DNA of 63,516 bases from an uncultured Bacteroidales bacterium (GTDB taxonomy: Bacteria; Bacteroidota; Bacteroidia; Bacteroidales; UBA932), in the NCBI GenBank assembly GCA_944325965.1, contig CALVCB010000003.1, positions 1-63,516 on the forward strand. The letters run 5' to 3'. Of this stretch, positions 25,448 through 34,607 are shown one piece after another. Both the position numbers and the translations under genes were made by a program. The notes below the pieces were generated by a model. The model made no database searches. It was not told where the DNA came from and saw only the letters and a list, made by a program, of their open reading frames with translations. Numbering within the stretch: position 1 is the stretch's first letter; the number at the start of each line of letters is the position of its first letter.

Positions 25448-26589
25448 AGGGAGTCCAGCAATTTTCTGAGAGATGCCCCGTCCGAGAATTTCCCGTCGAC
25501 CAGCTCTCCGTCTGCAATAACAAACGAAACAGGCAGTTTGTCAAGATTGTACAGCGCCAGCGAGGAGGATCCGGCTCCGAGCCCTTCGCAGACATTGATC
25601 CACCCGAGCCCCTGGTCCTTGACGGTCCTGGCCCACTGGGCCTTGTCCGTATCCAGAGCCACCTGATAGATTTCAAGCCCCCTGGAATGGAATTCTTCGT
25701 ATATCGGCTTGAGCACATCCAGGTTGAACATCTTCTGGGCGGCATCCGTAGAGGTCCAGAAGTGCAGGAGGATGACTTTGGCATCCACTTCGCTCAGTTT
25801 TACCATCTTGGCGCTGGTATCAGGAAGCTCAAGGTCCGGATATGAAAGTTCCGGGGCATTCTCAATTCTTATGCTCAACGACAACAGGTCTGAGCGCCTT
25901 TTTGCCTCCTTCCTCAGGGCCTTGACATATTTCGAATCCGGATACACAGTCTCCAATGAGTCGCATATATTGTTGAAATGGATGGCGTCGGTCTGCTGTG
26001 AAAATATCGGGAAGTCCGTCCCGACTGTCTGGTACAGCACCGGCACCGTAGTAAGGGAATGTGAATTTTCAAGAATATATTTGACACGGCTTCTGTAATA
26101 GGCTGTGTATGTCTTCACCATATCCTTTCTGATACTGTCAGCCTCCTTCGATGATGCATCCATACCGGCAAGCTTGTCTGCAAACACGGAGAAATCCGAG
26201 ACAAAATCGGCGAAATCCTTTTCAACGGACGCGAGCCTGACGCTTTCATCCGAGCCGTCTACAGAAAAAATCCCGGTAGTGTCAGCCGTGACATATACAC
26301 GGTCTCCCTTCTCGAGAAGGAGGGATGCGATCTTCGTATCATTATGGAAGACATATACGAACTCCGGCTGGCCGTCAGCGACAGGGACCTTATAGGAAAA
26401 ATGTCCCGAAGCGTCTGTCTTGAGGGTGTCAAGGACCTTGTATGTATTTATATCCAGCAGCTTGACTATCACCTCACCGTCTCCGAGCCCCTGTACTTCA
26501 CCTTTTATCCGGGCTGTCTTCCCGCAGGAAACCAGCATGCACACAGCCATGGAAATGGCCGCGAATCTCAACGTCCTACAGTTTTTCAT
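25441..26589 (-). CDS. DUF4369/thioredoxin-fold lipoprotein lacking the CxxC active site
   Basis: A 382-residue envelope lipoprotein: signal peptide, lipobox LVSC with Cys22, then a beta-rich N-terminal domain resembling DUF4369 (IKGEVQGLGDGEVIVKLLD...). A helical middle follows, then a C-terminal TlpA/AhpC-like thioredoxin fold from about residue 248. Where redox-active relatives have WCxPC, this protein has WTSTDAAQK (residues 278-286), so thiol-disulfide chemistry is unlikely. It may be a structural or binding derivative. Its start overlaps the HIT gene stop by 14 bp, so it is probably co-transcribed with greA-hit. Confidence 0.75.
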   Translation of the reverse strand: MKNCRTLRFAAISMAVCMLVSCGKTARIKGEVQGLGDGEVIVKLLDINTYKVLDTLKTDASGHFSYKVPVADGQPEFVYVFHNDTKIASLLLEKGDRVYVTADTTGIFSVDGSDESVRLASVEKDFADFVSDFSVFADKLAGMDASSKEADSIRKDMVKTYTAYYRSRVKYILENSHSLTTVPVLYQTVGTDFPIFSQQTDAIHFNNICDSLETVYPDSKYVKALRKEAKRRSDLLSLSIRIENAPELSYPDLELPDTSAKMVKLSEVDAKVILLHFWTSTDAAQKMFNLDVLKPIYEEFHSRGLEIYQVALDTDKAQWARTVKDQGLGWINVCEGLGAGSSSLALYNLDKLPVSFVIADGELVDGKFSDGASLRKLLDSLL

Positions 26590-26980
26590 ACTCTGCAGCT
26601 ATTGATGAAGCTATCCTCGTAAAATCTTCCGGGGAAAGTTTCAGTTTATCCTTCCTGAAATCCAGATCGGACTCGCTGTTAAGAGGCACCAGATGTATGT
26701 GCGTATGAGGCACTTCCATACCGAGAACAGCAACACCGACCCTTTTGCAAGGCACCGCCTTCCCTATAGCTGAAGCCACCTTTTTCGCAAACGCACAGAG
26801 ACCCAGGTATGTATCATCGTCAAGATGGAATATATAATCATCCTCAACATTCCTTGGTATGACCAGAGTGTGCCCCTCCGCAAGGGGGTTTATGTCAAGG
26901 AAAGCATAGAAGTCACTGTTCTCCGCGACTTTATATGAAGGGATCTCCCCCTTGGCTATTTTTGTGAATATAGTTGACAT
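26576..26980 (-). CDS. HIT family nucleotide-binding hydrolase
   Basis: A 134-residue histidine-triad protein with the catalytic HTHIHLVPL motif (about residues 91-99) and typical N-terminal IFTKIAKGEIPSYKVAE. Such enzymes cleave nucleoside phosphoramidates or dinucleotide polyphosphates; the physiological substrate is usually unknown. It lies 4 bp after greA. Confidence 0.92.
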   Translation of the reverse strand: MSTIFTKIAKGEIPSYKVAENSDFYAFLDINPLAEGHTLVIPRNVEDDYIFHLDDDTYLGLCAFAKKVASAIGKAVPCKRVGVAVLGMEVPHTHIHLVPLNSESDLDFRKDKLKLSPEDFTRIASSIAAEYEKL

Positions 26981-26984
26981 ACCA

Positions 26985-27452
26985 CTAAAGCGTTATATCC
27001 AATATCTCAAACTTGATAATGCCGGAAGGCACCTTGGCATCTACCACCTCACCCTTTGAATGTCCCATCAGGGCACGTCCTATAGGCGTGGTAGCAGCAA
27101 GTTTGCCGGCCGCAAAATCAGCTTCGCTCTCACCCACGAGTGTGAACTCCACCACCTGATTATTGCTGAGGTTCTTGACTTTCACCTTATTCAGCATCTG
27201 GACCTTGTCTGTGCCTATCTGCGATTCGTCAATAACCCTGGCATTTGCAACAAGGTTCTGCAGCTTGGAGATTTTAAGTTCCAGCAGCCCCTGCGCTTCG
27301 CGGGCCGCCTCATATTCAGCATTCTCGGAGAGATCGCCCTTATCCCTTGCTTCTGCGATCTGTGCAGAAATCACAGGTCGCTGGGCTATAGCTTCAGACA
27401 GTTCTTTTTTCAGTTTGTCAAGACCTTCCTGGGTCATGTAGTGTAAATCCAT
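26985..27452 (-). CDS. greA: Transcription elongation factor GreA
   Basis: A 155-residue Gre factor that rescues backtracked RNA polymerase by stimulating transcript cleavage. The N-terminal coiled coil carries the acidic tip DLSENAEYEAAREAQ (about residues 40-54), and the C-terminal FKBP-like domain has TPIGRALMGHSKGEVVDAKVPSG. Length and motifs are normal. It heads the greA-hit-lipoprotein operon. Confidence 0.96.
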   Translation of the reverse strand: MDLHYMTQEGLDKLKKELSEAIAQRPVISAQIAEARDKGDLSENAEYEAAREAQGLLELKISKLQNLVANARVIDESQIGTDKVQMLNKVKVKNLSNNQVVEFTLVGESEADFAAGKLAATTPIGRALMGHSKGEVVDAKVPSGIIKFEILDITL

Positions 27453-27590
27453 AGTTATATGATTTAAAATTTATATTTATTCAGGAAACACCCGCCTGCA
27501 TCTATGGCACGGATACAGACGCTTCTCAAATTCTCTTCAACAAAAATATAATCGACCAAAAAATACATTTTTGGCCGACCTCTGTCTTTG

Positions 27591-27622
27591 CAAATATAGT
27601 AATTTAAATTGGTGAAAGCAAA
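27591..27622 (-). promoter_or_regulatory. Promoter of greA
   Basis: Minus-strand TATATTTG (plus 27591-27598) and TTTG (plus 27619-27622), spacing 20 bp, about 140 bp ahead of the ATG. This implies a leader of around 130 bases, with no recognised riboswitch. Confidence 0.65.
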
Positions 27623-27629
27623 TATTGCA

Positions 27630-28070
27630 CTAAAACTTGGTTTTCATTATTTCAGAATACAGTATAAGCTTCCTTGGGTCTATCTCAAGACGACCGTCTT
27701 TCTCCGGGAGCGGTTCTGCTGATGCGTATGAAGCCAGCCTTCCGCGCTCAGCCACAATGTCCTTTACAGACCGGCTGGCATTACCGGGTAAGGCTTCCAG
27801 CACACGGGCATCAGTATCTGTGACGGCATCCCCGGCCTGTGGAGGTTTTTCAGGACAATTCCGCACCTCTGGAGAGAACACCACTGTCGGAAACGGCTCG
27901 TCCAGCACATTCTTCCGCTCCGTGTCACGGTCTTCAAACTGCTCCCTGAACCGGCGTACCTTTCCTGCCGTATCCTGTCTCCCGGCCTGCACAAGTTTCT
28001 TCTCTATGGCCTTGGCCACAACGGGAACGATAAGTATAAGAACTGTGATAATAGTAAAAAAGATTTCCAT
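27630..28070 (-). CDS. Small single-pass membrane protein, unrecognised
   Basis: A 146-residue protein starting with one hydrophobic helix (MEIFFTIITVLILIVPVVAKAIEKK), then a charged, low-complexity cytoplasmic region. The end (IDPRKLILYSEIMKTKF) looks more ordered and may be the conserved functional tip. An upstream in-frame codon is TTG, so ATG 28070 is used. It follows ribF at about 90 bp. No function is assigned. Confidence 0.65.
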   Translation of the reverse strand: MEIFFTIITVLILIVPVVAKAIEKKLVQAGRQDTAGKVRRFREQFEDRDTERKNVLDEPFPTVVFSPEVRNCPEKPPQAGDAVTDTDARVLEALPGNASRSVKDIVAERGRLASYASAEPLPEKDGRLEIDPRKLILYSEIMKTKF

Positions 28071-28159
28071 GCAAAGCCCTGTTTTCTTCAAAGTTCAGAA
28101 AAATTTTCCATATATCGGACACAGTCCCGCGATTTTATACGCTACATTCCGGAACGTTG

Positions 28160-29056
28160 TCAGGGTTTATTCCTGAAATCCGATGCGAGACATGCCTGCC
28201 TGTCCCTGCGCAGCTGTTCTCCCAATGCATCAATAGAACTGAACTTCACTTCATCGCGTATCTTGCGAAGGAACGTCACATTTATGTCCAGGCCATATAT
28301 GTCCTCATCGAACCCGAATATGTTCGTCTCGACAGTGCAGGAGTTACCCACCCCGACGGTGGGCCTGTTACCTATGTTGCACATGCCCTTCCACTCTTTA
28401 CCGAGAGTCCTTACTTTTACGGCATAGACACCATTGCCGGGTATCAGCTTAAGAGGCTCATAAAGCTGCATATTGGCCGTAGGAAACCCCATTGTCCTCC
28501 CGATACGGTTACCGGCGACCACCACCCCATACAAAGAATAGTCATATCCGAGCATAGACGCCGCTGCGGTCACATCACCGGAAGCGACCAGGGACCTGAT
28601 TCTGGTGGAGCTGACAGCTGTCCCGGGCATTCCTTCAACCATATCCGTCCTTATGACCTCCAGACCCAGACCTTCTGCCACGGAGACAACATCCTGAGGG
28701 GAAATGGAATCGGACCCCATCCTGTTGTCATACCCCAGGACAACAGCTGTTCCGCCGAACTTCCCCATGACATACTGCCGGAGGTATTCCTTTGTGGTCA
28801 ATGCCCCGAACTCTCTCGTAAACGGGATCACTTCAATCCGGTCCACACCCAAATCCTTCAGCATCCTGTACTTCTCGTCAAGTGTGGACAGGAGCCTGAA
28901 TGTGCGCGCCTCCAGCTGAAGCACATTACGGGGATGAGGCCAGAATGTAATCACCAGGCTCTCCTCCCCGCGTGCTCTTGCAGCCTTCACCAGCTGCGAT
29001 ATTACAAGACGGTGCCCCATATGGACACCGTCAAAGAATCCGGTCGCTACAACCAT
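28160..29056 (-). CDS. ribF: Bifunctional riboflavin kinase/FAD synthetase
   Basis: A 298-residue enzyme converting riboflavin to FMN and FAD. The N-terminal nucleotidyltransferase half has GFFDGVHMGHRLVI, TFWPHPR and SSTRIRSLVASGDV; the C-terminal flavokinase half has GNRIGRTMGFPTANM and VETNIFGFDEDIYG. It starts directly at the first strand (MVVATGFFDG), shorter than many homologues that have a leader. Its start overlaps the synthase-phosphorylase gene by 10 bp, placing a cofactor gene at the end of the glycogen operon. Confidence 0.95.
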   Translation of the reverse strand: MVVATGFFDGVHMGHRLVISQLVKAARARGEESLVITFWPHPRNVLQLEARTFRLLSTLDEKYRMLKDLGVDRIEVIPFTREFGALTTKEYLRQYVMGKFGGTAVVLGYDNRMGSDSISPQDVVSVAEGLGLEVIRTDMVEGMPGTAVSSTRIRSLVASGDVTAAASMLGYDYSLYGVVVAGNRIGRTMGFPTANMQLYEPLKLIPGNGVYAVKVRTLGKEWKGMCNIGNRPTVGVGNSCTVETNIFGFDEDIYGLDINVTFLRKIRDEVKFSSIDALGEQLRRDRQACLASDFRNKP

Positions 29057-32000
29057 CTCACAAGTTCGAAATCCTGTCTGTGCGGCAGAAGCGCATTCTT
29101 GGCATAAATACGCACTGCGACCTGGTAGAGTCCGGCACGTTCAGGCATGACAGAAGCCTGGTACCTGGCGGTTTCGTCATGATACTCTACTGGGGTGAAC
29201 CCGTATTTCTCCTGTATATGGAGCTTGCCCTTGCTGTCAGTAGTGGCAAACAGCATTTCCACCCCGATATCGTCAGGATGCAGGTCGCTGATATTCAGAA
29301 CAACCTCAGCCTTGAACTCCTTGCCCAGAGACACATAATCATACGAGCCATCCGGCTTGACCACGGACACTACACTCACATTTGCCCACTCCCTTCTCAT
29401 ATGGCGCTTCCATGCGGCTATCTCCTTGGCCACCTTATAGTCATCGGCTACAAGTTTCGCAGTACGCTGTGACTGAGGGTCATAGTACTGGTTTATGTAG
29501 TCGGTGAGCATCCTGTTTGTCGTGAAATTGCAGGCCACCTGCGCTACCGTATTCTTTATATAGTCAATCCAGCCGGCTGAAAGCCCGTTCTCTTTGTTCC
29601 GGTCATAGAACAGCGGGGCAATCTCGTTCTCGATGATCGTATATATGGTGGCAGCATCAAGTTCATCCTGATAGTTCTGGTCATCATATGTACGCTCCCT
29701 AGGGAGAGCCCAGCCGGCTCCCGGCCTGTAGCCTTCTACCCACCATCCGTCCAGGACGGAGAAATGCATGACACCGTTCATGGCAGCCTTCTCGCCGGAA
29801 GTCCCGGAAGCCTCAAGAGGCCTTGTCGGGTTGTTCATCCAGACATCGACTCCCTGGACGAGCAGCTTGGCAAGCGAAATGTCATAATTCGGAACAAACA
29901 CTATCTTTCCGATGAACTGCGGCATTTTGGAGACATCCACAATCATCTTTATGAGGTCCTGCCCCGCCTTATCGGCCGGATGCGCCTTGCCCGCAAAGAT
30001 GAACTGTACCGGATGCTCCGGATCATTCACAATGTCACTAAGCCTGTCAAGGTCACGGAACAGAAGGTGCGCCCTCTTATATGTAGCAAACCGTCTGGCA
30101 AAGCCTATGGTAAGAACATCATCCCGCAATGTCTCCTTTATGGTCACAATCTGGCGCGGAGAATAGTGGTTTGCGGCAGCCGGGTCGGACAGACGCTCCT
30201 TGATGGCAGCTATCAACTTTGCCCTCAATGCCGTCCTCACGTCCCAGACAGTCCTGTCGTCAACCTTGTATATCCCCTCGAAGCAGGACTTCTCGTAATG
30301 ATGCGTCGCGAATTCGTCGCCGAACACCTTTGCATGGACAGCCTTCCATTCCGGAGCAGTCCATGTAGGGTAATGGACACCGTTCGTCACATATGTGATG
30401 TTCAGTTCCTCCGGCAGATATCCAGGCCACATATTGGCGAATATGTCCTTGCTTACCTCGCCATGAAGCCATGACACGCCGTTGACTTCCTGGGATATAT
30501 TGGCTGCGAGATAGCTCATGGAGAATTTCTCGTCAGGGTCGGCCCCGTTGATCTTCCCGAGTCCCATCATCGTCTCCCAATCCACCTTCAGACGCTGAGG
30601 GTAATGTCCAATATATTTCCTCAGGAGGCCCTCGTCAAAAGCGTCATGCCCTGCCGGGACAGGGGTATGCGTAGTAAACAGGGATGAAGCCCTTATCACC
30701 TCCATGGCCTCGGCGAAATCGAGGTTGTCATTCTGGATATACTCGCGCAGCCTCTCAAGGCCGATAAATGCGGCATGGCCTTCATTGCAGTGGTAGATTT
30801 CCGGATTTATACCGAGTTTCCTGAGAGCCCTGATTCCGCCGACACCGAGGAGAAGCTCCTGCTTGAGGCGGTTCTCCCAGTCTCCGCCATAGAGGTGATG
30901 GGTCACGGACCTGTCCTCCGGAAGGTTGTCCTCATAGTCGGTATCCATGAGATACAGTTCCGTCCTGCCCACATCCACTCTCCAGAGCCTTGCATTAAGG
31001 TTGCGGCCCGGAAAAGCTATGCTTACTGTCATCCAGTTGCCCTCCGCATCCTTCACAGGAATGGCAGGGATCTTCATGAAGTCCTGGGCATCATATTTAG
31101 AGACCTGGTTGCCCTGGGCGGAAAGTATCTGCGTGAAGTACCCGTACCTGTAAAGCAGTCCTACGGCGACAAGATTCGTGTTCATGTCGCTGGTCTCCTT
31201 CAGATAGTCGCCGGCAAGGATGCCGAGTCCCCCGGAATATATCTTCAATGAGGTGTCCAGTCCGTATTCCATGCAGAAATAGGCAATCGACGGGCTCTTC
31301 CGTTCATCTTTCAGTGCCATGTATGAATTGAACTCGTCCACAACGGACCTGAGTCTTGCAAGGAACTCGCGGTCCTTCTCAAGGGCATGGTAGCGCTTTA
31401 GGCTCACCTTGTCAAGCATTGCTATAGGATTTTCTCCGGAAGCGTCCCATGCCTCTGGATCGATTGACCGGAAAAGATCCTTTGCCGAATCGTTCCAGCA
31501 CCACCACAGGTTTCTTGAAAGTACCTCAAGGTCCTTGAGGCTGTCCGGAAGATGACGAAGGAAGAACACACTGTTCCAGGACGGCCTGTTAACGTCTATT
31601 TTCTTATACTGCATTGATTTCTCGCTTCTTGTCTCAGGGAATGCCCCTTTTTCTGATATGACTTTCTCAAGCGCTGCCGAATACGCCTGTTTGTAATATA
31701 CGATATTGTTCTCCCACAGAGCTATCTCGGATACCTCCTTGGCGTTGGACATATAGATCTGCCGGCCCGCCTTGTCCAGATTTGCTATTTCTTTCATGCG
31801 GGCTATCACCCCGTCCACGACATCGGCGTAGTTGGAATCCGTCCTTTCTATGATAGAGATTCCAGGATGATCCTTCCTGTAATGGTCCTTTACCCACACT
31901 CCGAACCCGGCAAGCGTGGTCGTAAGTGACGGCACCCTGAACGCAAGGCTCTCCAGAGGGGTATATCCCCACGGTTCATAATATGATGGAAACACAGTAA

Positions 32001-33285
32001 GGTCGAGGCCTGCAAGAAGATCATAGTATTTCATGTTGAAGATACCGTCATCCCCGTTGAGATAAGACGGGATGAAATATACCTTCACCTTGTCCCCGAC
32101 AGAGTTGTTCAGCCCGAGCTCACGCAGCCTGCGTGTGATTATGTCATACTCCGGATCCATCAGATAGTGGGACACCTGTGTGACATATGAAGTATCGGCG
32201 CCACCGAGCTTGGCGACAAGGTCCTTGTCCGCGCCCTTGTGTCCTGAAGGAATCAGTATGAAAGCCTGGAGCGTCTTGCCCTCGAAACCGCTCTCATTGA
32301 GTTTTGCAAGAGCATCGATAAAAACGTCAATGCCCTTGTTCTTCCACTCGTAACGTCCGCCGATACCAACAAATACGGCGTTGTCCGGGACTGTCTCGCC
32401 GGACATTGCCGTGGCTACCTCGACGAATTTCGCCCTGGCAGCCTTGCGTATCGTATCGTATTCATCATCCGTCGCCGGAGTGAAGCTGTTCTCGAAACCG
32501 TTGGGAGTAACGATATCCACATCCCTGGTAAGGAACTGCCTGCATTCGGCCGCCGTGATGCCGCTGACAGTGGTGAAGACATCGGAATGGACAGCGGACT
32601 GCTTTTCAAGCGAATGTCGCGCCATGACGTTGAACTCCCGGGCCTTGGCGTCCCCGTCATACAATTTCATGGAATCGTATAAAGGAAGGTTGTTGCCCGC
32701 AAGACAGCGCCCCACTACGGTAGCGTGGGTTGTGAACACTGTAGCTATCGGAAGTTTCGTACCTTTAAGGTACAGCAGCCCGGCACCTGTCATCCACTCG
32801 TGAAACTGGGCAACCACCTTGTCCGAAGACGTGAGGTTGAACCTGTAGAAGCTCTCGATCACCTTACCGGCCGTATAGCCGAACAAGGCGGACTCAACAT
32901 AATCCCAGTTCCCGGTAATGGAATCGACACCGAAATCACGCCATAGCTCCGCCAGCAGCTCGTCCTTCTTTGTCAGGTACTGCTTGAAATCAACAAGGAT
33001 AGCCGTAGGCTTGCCGGGGACATTCCATTTTCCTACCCTTATACGCAGGCCTTCCTTGGCGGCCTGGTCCCTCCACATCCTGTACAGGAGCGGGTCCTCA
33101 ATGAAATCAGGGTTGTTTTCAACATTCATCCAGACATCAGGGCCTATGAGGATATGATGCCTCTTAAGCTCGCTCTTGAGATACAGGGACTTCGTGGCAA
33201 TGACAGTATAGATGCCTCCGACCTTGTTGCACACTTCCCAGCTGACCTCGAAGAGGTAGTCCGGCTTGATCAATTCTTTATTCAT
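29047..33285 (-). CDS. Fused glycogen synthase (GT3) - alpha-glucan phosphorylase (GT35)
   Basis: A 1412-residue two-enzyme polypeptide. Residues 1 to about 545 match the eukaryote-type GT3 glycogen synthase: LFEVSWEVCNKVGGIYTV at the donor loop, AQFHEWMTGAGLLYL, VFTTHATVVGR and FPSYYEPWGYTPLESLA. Residues from about 558 match a GT35 alpha-glucan phosphorylase: IAYFCMEYGL, IYSGGLGILAGDYLKE, HCNEGHAAF, THTPVPAGHDAFD and EASGTSGEKAAMNG, where Lys1166 should bind PLP. Met558 may be a relic of the phosphorylase start. It can in principle both elongate glycogen from nucleotide-sugar and shorten it to glucose-1-phosphate. ATGA overlap with GH57 upstream and 10 bp with ribF downstream. Confidence 0.92.
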   Translation of the reverse strand: MNKELIKPDYLFEVSWEVCNKVGGIYTVIATKSLYLKSELKRHHILIGPDVWMNVENNPDFIEDPLLYRMWRDQAAKEGLRIRVGKWNVPGKPTAILVDFKQYLTKKDELLAELWRDFGVDSITGNWDYVESALFGYTAGKVIESFYRFNLTSSDKVVAQFHEWMTGAGLLYLKGTKLPIATVFTTHATVVGRCLAGNNLPLYDSMKLYDGDAKAREFNVMARHSLEKQSAVHSDVFTTVSGITAAECRQFLTRDVDIVTPNGFENSFTPATDDEYDTIRKAARAKFVEVATAMSGETVPDNAVFVGIGGRYEWKNKGIDVFIDALAKLNESGFEGKTLQAFILIPSGHKGADKDLVAKLGGADTSYVTQVSHYLMDPEYDIITRRLRELGLNNSVGDKVKVYFIPSYLNGDDGIFNMKYYDLLAGLDLTVFPSYYEPWGYTPLESLAFRVPSLTTTLAGFGVWVKDHYRKDHPGISIIERTDSNYADVVDGVIARMKEIANLDKAGRQIYMSNAKEVSEIALWENNIVYYKQAYSAALEKVISEKGAFPETRSEKSMQYKKIDVNRPSWNSVFFLRHLPDSLKDLEVLSRNLWWCWNDSAKDLFRSIDPEAWDASGENPIAMLDKVSLKRYHALEKDREFLARLRSVVDEFNSYMALKDERKSPSIAYFCMEYGLDTSLKIYSGGLGILAGDYLKETSDMNTNLVAVGLLYRYGYFTQILSAQGNQVSKYDAQDFMKIPAIPVKDAEGNWMTVSIAFPGRNLNARLWRVDVGRTELYLMDTDYEDNLPEDRSVTHHLYGGDWENRLKQELLLGVGGIRALRKLGINPEIYHCNEGHAAFIGLERLREYIQNDNLDFAEAMEVIRASSLFTTHTPVPAGHDAFDEGLLRKYIGHYPQRLKVDWETMMGLGKINGADPDEKFSMSYLAANISQEVNGVSWLHGEVSKDIFANMWPGYLPEELNITYVTNGVHYPTWTAPEWKAVHAKVFGDEFATHHYEKSCFEGIYKVDDRTVWDVRTALRAKLIAAIKERLSDPAAANHYSPRQIVTIKETLRDDVLTIGFARRFATYKRAHLLFRDLDRLSDIVNDPEHPVQFIFAGKAHPADKAGQDLIKMIVDVSKMPQFIGKIVFVPNYDISLAKLLVQGVDVWMNNPTRPLEASGTSGEKAAMNGVMHFSVLDGWWVEGYRPGAGWALPRERTYDDQNYQDELDAATIYTIIENEIAPLFYDRNKENGLSAGWIDYIKNTVAQVACNFTTNRMLTDYINQYYDPQSQRTAKLVADDYKVAKEIAAWKRHMRREWANVSVVSVVKPDGSYDYVSLGKEFKAEVVLNISDLHPDDIGVEMLFATTDSKGKLHIQEKYGFTPVEYHDETARYQASVMPERAGLYQVAVRIYAKNALLPHRQDFELVRWL

Positions 33286-34592
33286 TTGTCTGTTTTTGTT
33301 TTTACCGTTTTCTTCGCGGCGGCAGGCTTTCTGGCAGTTCTGGCCGGAGCCTTCTTCACCGTTTTCCGAGTTTTCGGGGCTGCAAAGTTAGCATCAGAAA
33401 ATGAAATTGCATCATCTACCCTGATAATAAAATCGCTCAAGACATTCATATAATTTATAAATGCCTCATACGGAGTATCATACGGGTTGAAATATTTATG
33501 CACCGCACCGTCTGAGAAGAACTTCGTACACATATAATAGAAATGGTCACTCTCCTGCAGGTGCCCGAAATCCGACCACAGTACAGGATCGTTCAGAATG
33601 GAAAGTTTCTCTGTCAGGCCATAGAGCTTATTGAACGCGTCATTCTGCAGCTCGTTGCCAAGCCATGCTGTCACATCACGCTCCTCATCCGCCCACGAAA
33701 TGGCATCAGGAACATCAAGTTCGCCTACAGGGCTGTGCTTTTTGGCCGCCTGGGCAGGTGTGACAAACTCGAATTCACCGTCCTTGAGAATGACTTCAGG
33801 AAGATATCTCATGAAATCGAATATGCCGCTCTGAGCCTTCTGGTGCTCTCCGAATGTCTCATAATCCATGAAAAGGTTCACTATCTCACCGTCCTTGGCG
33901 GAGGCCTTTATCCATGAAAGATATTTCTCACCGGTTAAAGGCCAGTCCGGCCAGCTCTTGTCGGAGAACCGAAAAGCGATATCGTCGCTCAGGGAGGAAT
34001 TTTTCAGAAGGAGCTTCAGGCCCGGAGCCTGGGCACCGCTGTACAGATAGTTGGGACTCCTCCATCCCAGCACATGCTTCGCTCCTTCCGTAAGCATGGT
34101 CTTGAAGCCCATGTCGTAAACCATCGCACCGATAGAGTCGGAATAGATCAGCTCCGTATTCCTGAAGGACTTCGGGGTGACTCCGAAATAATTCTTGACA
34201 GCCGTCTTGTGCTTCTCCACCTGGTGTATGAACTCCGCAGGGGAGGCAAGGGATGCAAGGGAATGATAATAGGTCTCGCAAAGGAATTCCACGCATCCGG
34301 TATCAGCCAGTTTCCTGAAGCTTTCGATCACTTCAGGGGCGTAACGGTCAAACTGTTCCAGCACTGAACCGGAAATGGAGAAGGTCACCTTGAACTGCCC
34401 CTTGTACCTGTTGATAAGCTCGAGAAGGAGAGCGTTGGCCGGAAGATAGCACCTCTGGGACACTCTGCGGAGGATGGTCCTGTTGGCAAAATCATCATAA
34501 TAATGTGAATCCTTACCTATATCAAAGAATCTGTATAACCTTAACCTGTTTGGCTGATGGACCTGGAAATATAGGCAAATACTCTTTTTCAT
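33282..34592 (-). CDS. Glycoside hydrolase family 57 alpha-glucan enzyme
   Basis: A 436-residue GH57 protein. Conserved regions include YFQVHQPNRL (region 1), FSISGSVLEQF (region 2), FRNTELIYSD with the probable nucleophile Glu (region 3), and FMDYETFGEH with the acid/base Asp (region 4). Family members are amylases, 4-alpha-glucanotransferases or branching enzymes; this one, in a glycogen operon, likely acts on internal or cytoplasmic alpha-glucan. The last 30 or so residues are a Lys/Ala/Thr-rich tail (KTVKKAPARTARKPAAAKK), unlike the rest. The start is 15 bp after the GT4 stop, and the end overlaps the next gene by ATGA. Confidence 0.9.
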   Translation of the reverse strand: MKKSICLYFQVHQPNRLRLYRFFDIGKDSHYYDDFANRTILRRVSQRCYLPANALLLELINRYKGQFKVTFSISGSVLEQFDRYAPEVIESFRKLADTGCVEFLCETYYHSLASLASPAEFIHQVEKHKTAVKNYFGVTPKSFRNTELIYSDSIGAMVYDMGFKTMLTEGAKHVLGWRSPNYLYSGAQAPGLKLLLKNSSLSDDIAFRFSDKSWPDWPLTGEKYLSWIKASAKDGEIVNLFMDYETFGEHQKAQSGIFDFMRYLPEVILKDGEFEFVTPAQAAKKHSPVGELDVPDAISWADEERDVTAWLGNELQNDAFNKLYGLTEKLSILNDPVLWSDFGHLQESDHFYYMCTKFFSDGAVHKYFNPYDTPYEAFINYMNVLSDFIIRVDDAISFSDANFAAPKTRKTVKKAPARTARKPAAAKKTVKTKTDK

Positions 34593-34607
34593 GGCTGTTA
34601 TGTTTTA

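Noticed and set aside
28157-29107. Plus-strand frame of 316 codons opposite ribF
   Set aside because: Antisense to a complete ribF with all motifs; composition unlike a real protein.
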